Source of the DNA: Oscillospiraceae bacterium
Lineage (GTDB): Bacteria; Bacillota; Clostridia; Oscillospirales; Ruminococcaceae
NCBI GenBank assembly: GCA_030523195.1
Contig: JAUNJC010000008.1
Location: forward strand, 1 to 34,804
Length of the DNA: 34,804 nucleotides
Direction: 5' to 3'
The stretch's first letter is position 1, and every line of letters begins with the position of its first letter. The notes beneath the pieces were generated by a model. The model saw only the letters and a program-made list of their open reading frames with translations, was not told where the DNA came from and did not search any database. The position numbers and the translations under genes were made by a program. Positions 23,355-30,329 of this stretch are shown here, in pieces.

Positions 23355-24143
23355 ATAGAGAAACAATTTTCAACTTCAGTAAATGTCCCGTGGTACTGCA
23401 AAACTTTTTCCTTTACTGTCATTATTTTAGGAATTATCTTAATTGATTTTTCTACATATTACAACATTATGGACGCCATTTTTCAAAATACAGACTGGAC
23501 ACAAGGCATGATTTTGTCTGTCGGCATTGTGGCAATGATTGACCTGCCCCCGATGGTGCTGGCGGATACGATTCCCATAAAAAGGAAAACAATTAATGTT
23601 TTATTAATTTCCTCCATGATTTCGATTGTTCTGTTGATGATCGCCAGTATTATCCAACGATTGTGCAGTGCAGATTTGGTTTTCAGTGATGTAATGCTTT
23701 CCGGCACATCTGCCTCTGTTCCAGCACAAAGGATGAGCATGGTACTGTTATCGCTTCTGCCGATTGCCACCAGTATCTTTTCCTTTGCCTTATCTGCGAA
23801 GAAAAAAATGGTTTCTGCACACCTGCTGCTGGAAGAGACTCAGAAGGAAATCATCTTACAGAAAGCTAAGAAAAAAGAACTGGAAAACACATTACTTTTT
23901 GAACAGATTCCATATGAAAATCAAAAGTACAAAGAGGCAGTGCAGCGGCTTTTGCAGAAAGGCGAAACCATGAAGAGCACCGCTCGTTATGAATTATCTA
24001 AATATCTTGGTGATAAGAAAAGCGTCTCGAAAATTTCTGCTGAAAAAGCAGTGGACAAGAGCCCCGTAGTGTTAAAAACAGAACCGAAAATAAACACCAA
24101 TATTCCAGAAACACAGATACCATTTCCCACAGTTCAATTGTAA
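23355..24143 (+). CDS. Membrane protein with four TM segments and a coiled-coil tail; start codon unclear
   Basis: The first ATG in frame is 23469 (224 residues), but the frame is open upstream to 23328 and encodes a clear first TM segment (TFSFTVIILGIILIDFSTYY) just before it. No ATG, GTG or TTG exists in that extension; the only near-start codon is ATA at 23355, ten bases after GGAGAGGAG. TM segments follow at MILSVGIVAMIDLPPMVLAD, INVLLISSMISIVLLMIASI and MVLLSLLPIATSIFSFAL, then a coiled coil (LLLEETQKEIILQKAKKKEL). So either translation starts at a rare codon, a +1 frameshift joins it to the upstream gene, or the ATG at 23469 is used and TM1 lost. Probably a scaffold for the envelope complex of this operon. 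Confidence 0.65.
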   Translation: MEKQFSTSVNVPWYCKTFSFTVIILGIILIDFSTYYNIMDAIFQNTDWTQGMILSVGIVAMIDLPPMVLADTIPIKRKTINVLLISSMISIVLLMIASIIQRLCSADLVFSDVMLSGTSASVPAQRMSMVLLSLLPIATSIFSFALSAKKKMVSAHLLLEETQKEIILQKAKKKELENTLLFEQIPYENQKYKEAVQRLLQKGETMKSTARYELSKYLGDKKSVSKISAEKAVDKSPVVLKTEPKINTNIPETQIPFPTVQL

Positions 24144-24182
24144 CAAACAAAAGCAGCATCCCCGCTGCGAAAGGAGTTTCCT

Positions 24183-25436
24183 ATGAACATGAAAAAAAGA
24201 CTTGCTGTTTTTTCTGCCATTACTCTGTGCATCCTGTCTTTTACAGGATGCAAGGGAAAAAACGTTGCACCAACAGAGGCAACGCATCTGGTTTTGATCT
24301 ATGGCAATCATGCCAACGCCAACCCACCCGATTTGTCCATTGTGGAAGAAGAACTGATGGAAGTGGCATTGTCCTACGGAAGTGTCACTGTCATTGAGAA
24401 CGATGGTGCTCCCTATATTGCCGTACAGGAAACGGCAGAAAAGCCCTCTGCCAATATTTCCAACCCCAACAAGCAGCGGCGTGCAAGAAGTTTTGTGGCA
24501 CAGGTGGAAACATTGGTAGAAGAAAACGCCATTCCATTGACAGAAGAAGTGAATACCTTAGAATCCGTACAGCTTGGCGTTCGCTCGATGTCTGAAAAAG
24601 AAGGAAAGAAAGTTATGATTTTGGCAGATAGCGGTCTTTCCACAACCGGTGCACTGGATTTGACACAGGATTACCTAGATTTTTTAAATGTAGAAGAAGC
24701 CATTTCCACGCTGTCAAAAGAACAAGCAATTCCGGATGTTTCCAACATAGATGAAATTATAACCTATAGTCTTGGGGACGTTGCTGCACCGCAGGATTCC
24801 TTGAGCAACGAAGCAAGAGGCAATCTGATTTCCCTCTGGGAAGGGATTTTTACGGAAGGTGGGAGAGTTCCGGATTGCAAGGATACCATCTATAAGCAGA
24901 AAAACACCCAAACAAACGATATGCCATCCGTTTCAAAAGTGGCAACCAAGAAGACTCTTTCAGACTTGCCTTATGTGGAAGCGGACAGCCCCTCTGAGAC
25001 AGCGGCAGAACCGATTCTTTCCGATGTGGATGTGGTAGAGATTCCAGAAAGTCAAGTGGCGTTTGTCGCCAATACCGCCGACTTTTCCAGTCAGCAGGAT
25101 GCCGAAGCGGCTTTGCAGCCGCTGGCAGCCCTCTTGTGCAAACAGAAAACAACGTGTATTCTCATCGGCATGACCGCTACAGATGGCGATGCGGAGAGTA
25201 GTCGCACTCTTTCGAGAGAACGGGCAGAAGCCGTTTCAAAGGTTTTACAAAGCTTCGACGTGCCGGAAAATCAAATTTGCTGTATCGGGACAGGCTATGA
25301 CCGTACCGAATTTTTCACAGAAGATCTAAATCCAGATGGTACATTGAATGAAACCTTCGCTGTCAATAACCGCTGTGTGTTGCTGATTGGAACAAAAAAT
25401 AAAGCTGCACAAAAATTATTGAAAAGCTATTCCTAA
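24183..25436 (+). CDS. Lipoprotein with VWA-like region and OmpA-like C-terminal domain
   Basis: 417 residues. Lipoprotein signal: KK near the N-terminus, hydrophobic core and lipobox SFTGC with Cys23. Residues about 38-170 look like a Rossmann or VWA-type fold (HLVLIYGNHANANPP; MILADSGLSTTGALDL). The C-terminal part (about 285-410) has OmpA-like features: SQVAFVANTADF start, GMTATDGD, LSRERAEAVSKVL and NNRCVLLIG, i.e. peptidoglycan binding. It would anchor an envelope complex to the cell wall. Sits between the four-TM protein and the M48 protease gene. Confidence 0.75.
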   Translation: MNMKKRLAVFSAITLCILSFTGCKGKNVAPTEATHLVLIYGNHANANPPDLSIVEEELMEVALSYGSVTVIENDGAPYIAVQETAEKPSANISNPNKQRRARSFVAQVETLVEENAIPLTEEVNTLESVQLGVRSMSEKEGKKVMILADSGLSTTGALDLTQDYLDFLNVEEAISTLSKEQAIPDVSNIDEIITYSLGDVAAPQDSLSNEARGNLISLWEGIFTEGGRVPDCKDTIYKQKNTQTNDMPSVSKVATKKTLSDLPYVEADSPSETAAEPILSDVDVVEIPESQVAFVANTADFSSQQDAEAALQPLAALLCKQKTTCILIGMTATDGDAESSRTLSRERAEAVSKVLQSFDVPENQICCIGTGYDRTEFFTEDLNPDGTLNETFAVNNRCVLLIGTKNKAAQKLLKSYS

Positions 25437-25465
25437 TCCATCTAAATCGGTACAGCGTTCTCTGC

Positions 25466-25541
25466 TCTTGTGTATTTTTCTTGTACTTCTAATGCAAATT
25501 TCTTGTGCTTCTTATACAAACTTATTGTACTTATTGTATAA
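25466..25541 (+). repeat. Orphan tail motif (no array)
   Basis: TTCTTGTACTTCTAATGCAAA, TTCTTGTGCTTCTTATACAAA and a third unit TTATTGTACTTATTGTATAAA, without repeat, terminator or array promoter nearby. Suggests that the tail is an element in its own right. Confidence 0.72.
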
Positions 25542-25636
25542 ATAAAAAAAATTAAAAAACCTAAAATGCATGTTTTTTGCTCAGTATACTACTTAAAAGT
25601 CACTCCGTACATAAAAACAAGAAAGGACTATTGCTT

Positions 25637-26500
25637 ATGAAACTTCGGAACTTTCTCAGCCGCATTGGGTTTGTGATTCTGGCAGTTGGCGATTTGATAT
25701 TTGCTTACGCAGTCACTGGAACACTGCTCGCCATCCCTGTGACTGCTGTTCTTCTGCTCATCGGGATGGCAGTTTCATTTTTTCTGTCGCTGATGACCTT
25801 GCAGGCTCGACCATTATCACAGTGCAGGAGCGTCGATGCCAACCGTCTCACTCGTAATTTTAATACAATAAAACAAAAACTGCAAAACAATGGGAAACGC
25901 TGTCCACATATCAAGTTATACATCAGCAATTCCTTGTCACGAAACGCATTTTCACTTGGAAATCGAATTATTCTTACAAAAGGGATGATGCAGGAAAATG
26001 ATATGGTGCTGCAAGCAGTGCTCATCCACGAGCTTGGTCATACGCTGCATTATGATTCCTATTTTTCATGTATATTACAATTTAATATTATATGTTTTAC
26101 TGGACTATTTTTATTGTCCGAATTTGGTGTTTTGCTGTTTATAGGTGTACTGCTGTTTTTTGTATTTTGTATTGCCTTTGGCGGCTTTGCAGCAATCACC
26201 ATCACAGGACTATTTACAAAAATCGTACGTGGTTTCTGCAACCTGTTTTTGAAGTTAGCGATTATGCTGCACCATTTTTTCGCAGCGTTTTTGTTTCGGC
26301 AACAAGAGTATGCCGCTGATGCATTGACCGTTCCACTGGGATGCAGCACAGCAATGAAATACTTTCTGGAGGACTTGGAACAGAGCGAACCAGTGCAATT
26401 GAATTTTACAGAGCAGTTATTGAGCGACCATCCCAACAATTATGCAAGAATTGCAAAACTGGAACAGGCAGAAGCTGACCAGACCACACAAATTATGTAA
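25637..26500 (+). CDS. M48-family membrane metalloprotease (HtpX-like)
   Basis: 287 residues. Two TM segments at about 10-55, zinc motif HELGH (His131, Glu132, His135), further hydrophobic segments at about 150-215, and the third ligand in QEYAAD (Glu224). GAAAGGA before the ATG at 25637 favours this start over 25577. M48 proteases cut membrane or exported proteins. Located between the OmpA-like lipoprotein and the coupling-type ATPase, so a role in processing a component or cargo of this operon is likely (inference). Confidence 0.88.
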   Translation: MKLRNFLSRIGFVILAVGDLIFAYAVTGTLLAIPVTAVLLLIGMAVSFFLSLMTLQARPLSQCRSVDANRLTRNFNTIKQKLQNNGKRCPHIKLYISNSLSRNAFSLGNRIILTKGMMQENDMVLQAVLIHELGHTLHYDSYFSCILQFNIICFTGLFLLSEFGVLLFIGVLLFFVFCIAFGGFAAITITGLFTKIVRGFCNLFLKLAIMLHHFFAAFLFRQQEYAADALTVPLGCSTAMKYFLEDLEQSEPVQLNFTEQLLSDHPNNYARIAKLEQAEADQTTQIM

Positions 26501-26527
26501 AACCAATCTTGGAAAGGAGACCTTTCG

Positions 26528-27826
26528 ATGCAATATGATTTTTACTGCAATCTGCCGCCGAAGAAAACCATTTCACAGCCGCTTGCCATCCTGCAAGGCA
26601 CAGACTATCATGGCGGCCGGCATATCTTGCCGCTGGAGGACATCAGTTTGCTTTGTACGGGTGCTGCTGGCAGCGGAAAAACCTGTTTCATCCAAAATAT
26701 ATTACCCCAGACTATACAGAGAGCACACAGTATCCATATTATTTTCGATCCGAAAGGAGACTACCTGAAAAAATTTTACAAAGAAGGGGATTATATCCTA
26801 TCCCTGAAAGACTTGCCCAATTATCCAGCTTCTGCACAGCCGAAATGGCATCTTCTGAAAGATATGTGTCTCTATGAGGGGCATCCGGAAGAACAAATCC
26901 GAGAGATTGCGAAGACTTTGTTTCAAGAAGCCATAGAAGGAAATCAGAGCAATCCCTATTTTCCGACTGCTGCCTGCCATCTGTTCTCTGCTCTGATGAT
27001 TGCAATGTGTCGGCAATATGCTGATCGTCTTCCATCTACAAGAGCAGCCATTCAAAAAATACGTTCCATGTCGATAAAGGAAATGCTAAACGCCACCGAT
27101 CAATATGCAGATTTAGCATCCACCAGACAACTCATTGGATCGGCAGCGCCGCAAACAGTTAGCGGGGTACTGGGAGAGTTTATCAACGTCTTACAGGAAT
27201 CTTTTCAGGGGAATTTTTGTGGAGAGGGAACGTTTTCCTTACGGGAATTTATCCGGCATGGCGGAATCGGACGAAAACTATTCATTGAATACGAATTTGA
27301 TACCAAAAAATCCGCAGAAACCATGATTCGTATTATGCTGGATTTGCTGATGAAAGAGGCATTGACCGGAAAAAGTGAAGCAAAACGCATTTATTTCTAT
27401 CTGGATGAGTTTCCACAGCTGCCCGGAAAATTGACCTATCTTTCAGATTTAGTAAATTTTGGGAGGCAATACGGTGTCCGTGTGATCTCAGGTATACAAA
27501 GTGTGGCACAGCTGTATGCCGGCTGGGGGGAAGAAGAAACCAATGCACTGCTGGCCGGATTTATTAACAATATTTGCTTTTTCTGCAATGATGCAGACAG
27601 CAGAGAATATTTCTCCAAACATGCCGGAGAAGCAGACTTGCCCATTACAAAGATGAATCCGGATTTCACCATTTATACGGCAATCGAAAAACAACCACTT
27701 GTACCATCTTATGTTTTAACACAGCTCTCTGTAGGCGATGCAGTGATATTTGAAAGAAAGGACGAAAACAAAAAAAACAATCAATATCCCTACTGGATAC
27801 ACTTTGATAAGGAGTGGATCGTATGA
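26528..27826 (+). CDS. VirD4/TraG-type coupling ATPase (soluble form)
   Basis: 432 residues. Walker A GAAGSGKT (45-52), DPKGDY (74-79) and Walker B IYFYLDEFPQLPG (about 288-300), then the ISGIQSVAQLYAGWG sensor-type segment: the typical order of T4SS coupling proteins of the TraG/VirD4 group. It lacks the usual N-terminal TM segments, so membrane contact would come from partners. Overlaps the next gene by four bases (ATGA). May pump DNA or protein. Confidence 0.85.
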   Translation: MQYDFYCNLPPKKTISQPLAILQGTDYHGGRHILPLEDISLLCTGAAGSGKTCFIQNILPQTIQRAHSIHIIFDPKGDYLKKFYKEGDYILSLKDLPNYPASAQPKWHLLKDMCLYEGHPEEQIREIAKTLFQEAIEGNQSNPYFPTAACHLFSALMIAMCRQYADRLPSTRAAIQKIRSMSIKEMLNATDQYADLASTRQLIGSAAPQTVSGVLGEFINVLQESFQGNFCGEGTFSLREFIRHGGIGRKLFIEYEFDTKKSAETMIRIMLDLLMKEALTGKSEAKRIYFYLDEFPQLPGKLTYLSDLVNFGRQYGVRVISGIQSVAQLYAGWGEEETNALLAGFINNICFFCNDADSREYFSKHAGEADLPITKMNPDFTIYTAIEKQPLVPSYVLTQLSVGDAVIFERKDENKKNNQYPYWIHFDKEWIV

Positions 27827-28962
27827 AGAACATGATTGATCAACCACATATTTCTCTTCCAATGGGCTCCTATTTAGTAAGCGGCAGCCATTTTGCAATG
27901 GCAGAAGTGGTCTTTCAGAGGATGCTTTCTCAAAAGGCACCTAATACCACCGCAATGGTACTGGATTTTGTACAAGCAGGGGATTTTTTATCTCCATTAC
28001 AGAAATTTTTTTCCACTGTTTGCTGTATCCGTGCAGGGTGCGAAGATTACAATTCCCTATTTTCAGAAGATGGCACAGACAGCATTGATCGAATCTTTCG
28101 ATATTTCGAGCAGACGAATCTGGAAGAAGATGACCGGAACGGGATGAAACGCTGTTTGCAGGCATTGGAAGAGCTTTCTATTTTACAGGGAAATGGTCGT
28201 CTGACCAAAGAAAATTATCTTCGTCTACACACGGCAAATGCCATGATGTCTGCCCTGCAAACACTACAAATACAGGGTCGCATTTCTCCTTTTCATGCAG
28301 AGGAATTACACGCCACGCTTATGCAGACTGCAAAACATTTAATTCCTTTGGAAAATGCGATTGCTGCCATGCGGTATAGTGGAAATGTAGTGCAGAGTAT
28401 GACAGACCTCCCTGTTGGCAGTGCAGTGATCTTCTCTGCGAACCCAACTGTGACTGCTCAAAATACACAATTGATTCGACAGTTAAAAACAGACATTCTC
28501 TGTCGTGCCAAACGTGGAGAACCTTTGCTGTTGATCTTTCATGCAGGGATTTACAATCCCATCTCTGCAATAACAGATTTGATTGCTGGATTGCAGTATC
28601 AGCCAAATGTAACGGTTTTATATGTAAGTCCAGATATTTTCTGTACCGCAACAGAAGGAGAATCTGTAGAAAGGTTTTTGAATTTGTTCGATTACAACTT
28701 GTTCAGCCGCCACGGTGGAAAGAGTGCACAACAGGTCTCCGCCCTGTTTGGAGAACGCATTGTCTCAATGGCATCCAATGCAGAAACCAAAGATTTACGC
28801 TTGTTTTCTGCCACGATTCCGGATCTGCTGCTCCATCGCAACCGTACCGTCACGACAACCTATACGCCCACCATACGTCCCTATGTTCCAGTGGAATGGA
28901 TTCTCCAAATGGAAACTGCGATTCTCTATGATACCAGAACAAAAGAATATTTTATTTTATAG
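27823..28962 (+). CDS. Degenerate coupling-ATPase-like partner
   Basis: 379 residues from ATG at 27823 (AAGGAG eight bases before; the in-frame GTG at 27814 is less likely). The N-terminus SYLVSGSHFAMAEVV stands where a P-loop would be but has no GxxGxGK. The middle is all-helical, and the C-terminal half (LLLIFHAGIYNPI; NVTVLYVSPDIF; NLFSRHGGKSAQQVSALFG) looks like the second half of a TraG/VirD4 ATPase domain. I infer an inactive paralogue forming a hetero-oligomer with the upstream ATPase. Confidence 0.6.
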   Translation: MKNMIDQPHISLPMGSYLVSGSHFAMAEVVFQRMLSQKAPNTTAMVLDFVQAGDFLSPLQKFFSTVCCIRAGCEDYNSLFSEDGTDSIDRIFRYFEQTNLEEDDRNGMKRCLQALEELSILQGNGRLTKENYLRLHTANAMMSALQTLQIQGRISPFHAEELHATLMQTAKHLIPLENAIAAMRYSGNVVQSMTDLPVGSAVIFSANPTVTAQNTQLIRQLKTDILCRAKRGEPLLLIFHAGIYNPISAITDLIAGLQYQPNVTVLYVSPDIFCTATEGESVERFLNLFDYNLFSRHGGKSAQQVSALFGERIVSMASNAETKDLRLFSATIPDLLLHRNRTVTTTYTPTIRPYVPVEWILQMETAILYDTRTKEYFIL

Positions 28963-29040
28963 CAATAAGTTATGAAAATGGGGGGATGCTATGCAATAAA
29001 AAACGGAAGTACAACCATATCAATCAAAAGGAGAAAACCT

Positions 29041-29706
29041 ATGGGCAATCATCGATCCTATGTAAGAAAATCCACAAGAGAACAAATAGAAAGCCGAGCA
29101 GAAAAGGACGAAAATGGAAATTATATTGACCCCAATACCAAAGAACCCATCACTGGCAAACCGCATAAAGGCCATGTTACGGGCATGGAAAATAGAGGAT
29201 TTTTAGAATATTCTGATCAGGCTGGGATGTCACAGAAAGAATTGAACAACACCACAAACAACGCCGGACTATATCAATTGGAAGATGGAAAAAGTAATAG
29301 CGGTCACAAATATGAGGAACAGGATGCAAATCAGACGGCTCTCAATACCTCGAATTACTGTTATCTGGAAAATCCAGAATATCAAAAAAATACTTATATT
29401 TGCCGACCGACAAAAGAAGGGGAACCATGGACCGTACACGTTGAAAATAAGAATACTGGAACGGAAAGCCTTGTTGGCACGTTTGAACCAAATCTTTCCC
29501 AGTCCAGTAACCAGACACAGAACAGTAGTCTAGAGGATTTTGGTACTTCCAACTCTACAACAGAAAATGTATCTTCGTTCAACACCCAAACACAGGGAAC
29601 CAATTTAGACGACTTTGGTGCTTCTCTTTCTACTGGAGAGGATAACAGCACGGATTTCTCCGGCAACAATCATGATTCTGCGGATAGCAACGAAAACAGT
29701 TTGTAG
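29041..29706 (+). CDS. GH-E type HNH/Endo VII nuclease-like protein with Ser/Asn-rich tail
   Basis: 221 residues from ATG at 29041 (AAAGGAG upstream). Residues 1-95 carry the pattern of toxin-type HNH nucleases: DPNTKEPI, KGHVTGMENR (Gly44-His45, Glu50), YQLEDGKSNSGHKYEE (Asn86, His89, Lys90). The remaining about 125 residues are low-complexity Ser/Asn/Thr with repeats SLEDFG and NLDDFG. No signal peptide. As the last gene after coupling-type ATPases it is a plausible secreted effector whose tail is a transport signal; no immunity gene is apparent. Alternative: a DNA-processing nuclease of the transfer system. Confidence 0.7.
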   Translation: MGNHRSYVRKSTREQIESRAEKDENGNYIDPNTKEPITGKPHKGHVTGMENRGFLEYSDQAGMSQKELNNTTNNAGLYQLEDGKSNSGHKYEEQDANQTALNTSNYCYLENPEYQKNTYICRPTKEGEPWTVHVENKNTGTESLVGTFEPNLSQSSNQTQNSSLEDFGTSNSTTENVSSFNTQTQGTNLDDFGASLSTGEDNSTDFSGNNHDSADSNENSL

Positions 29707-29733
29707 AAGCTTTTCGATTTTTGCAAAAATGAC

Positions 29734-29762
29734 TTGACAATTTATGCAGTTTGTGCTATACT
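29734..29762 (+). promoter_or_regulatory. Array G promoter
   Basis: TTGACA at 29734, 17 bp, TATACT at 29757, then the common leader. Confidence 0.87.
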
Positions 29763-29797
29763 AACAAATACAGGGACGATTTTTTGTATCGTTTCCT

Positions 29798-29962
29798 CCA
29801 CTACACCCTCCTAAAATAGGGAGGGTCTGAAACCATCATAGGAGCATCGTGTCGATCTTCAACTACACCCCCCTCAAAATAGGAAGGGTCTAAAATTCTA
29901 TGTCAGAGATACAAAAATCAGGTGTCGCAACTACACCCCCTAAAATAGATGAGGTGTAGTTG
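29798..29962 (+). CRISPR. CRISPR mini-array G (2 spacers)
   Basis: Repeats 29798-29833 and 29860-29896 and terminal fold-back copy 29928-29962 (CAACTACACC / GGTGTAGTTG with T-run). Spacers 26 and 31 nt. The second repeat ends TCTAAAAT and is partly decayed. Confidence 0.93.
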
Positions 29963-29992
29963 TTTTTTCCCATATTTTAAAAACAAAAAAAC

Positions 29993-30026
29993 ACCGTCTG
30001 TCTTTTAAAAACAGGCGGCTTTTTTT
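29993..30026 (+). terminator. Terminator of cassette G
   Basis: CCGTCTGT / ACAGGCGG stem with a wobble pair, followed by T-run. Confidence 0.82.
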
Positions 30027-30041
30027 ATGCCTAAATATCCA

Positions 30042-30100
30042 ACTTCTTGTGCATAATTGTTGTGCTTCTGATGCAAAGTTCTTATACTTCTTGTGTAAAT
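30042..30100 (+). repeat. Tail motif of cassette G
   Basis: TTGTGCTTCTGATGCAAA and TTCTTATACTTCTTGTGTAAA units. Confidence 0.7.
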
Positions 30101-30130
30101 AAAAACAGTTTCCAGATGTTCAACCAACAA

Positions 30131-30166
30131 AAAAAGCCCGAAACGTTTTTTCGTTCTGGGCTTTTT
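30131..30166. terminator. Bidirectional terminator between cassette G and the dockerin operon
   Basis: AAAAAGCCC..AACG / CGTT..GGGCTTTTT stem with T-runs on both strands. Confidence 0.8.
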
Positions 30167-30261
30167 CTTTTCTATTTCATTTTTTAAAACTTAGAAATTA
30201 TGTGAGTTCAATAAAAATACATTTTTGGGTATCTTTTTCAATCGGATCCCTGCAAAATCAA

Positions 30262-30303
30262 AATTCCCCTATGAATCATGACAATCCAATTCATAGGGGA
30301 ATT
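30262..30303 (-). terminator. Terminator of the dockerin operon
   Basis: AATTCCCCTATGAAT pairs perfectly with its complement 30289-30303 (15 bp). On the minus strand a TTTGATTTT tract follows. Located 27 bp after the stop of the 916-aa gene. Confidence 0.7.
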
Positions 30304-30329
30304 GCATCTTATTTTGAAAAACAACAATA

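Noticed and set aside
23355-25436. Zorya-like ZorA/ZorB pair
   Set aside because: The membrane protein has no MotA-like features and the OmpA protein is a lipoprotein rather than a single-TM MotB type; no zorC/D partners.
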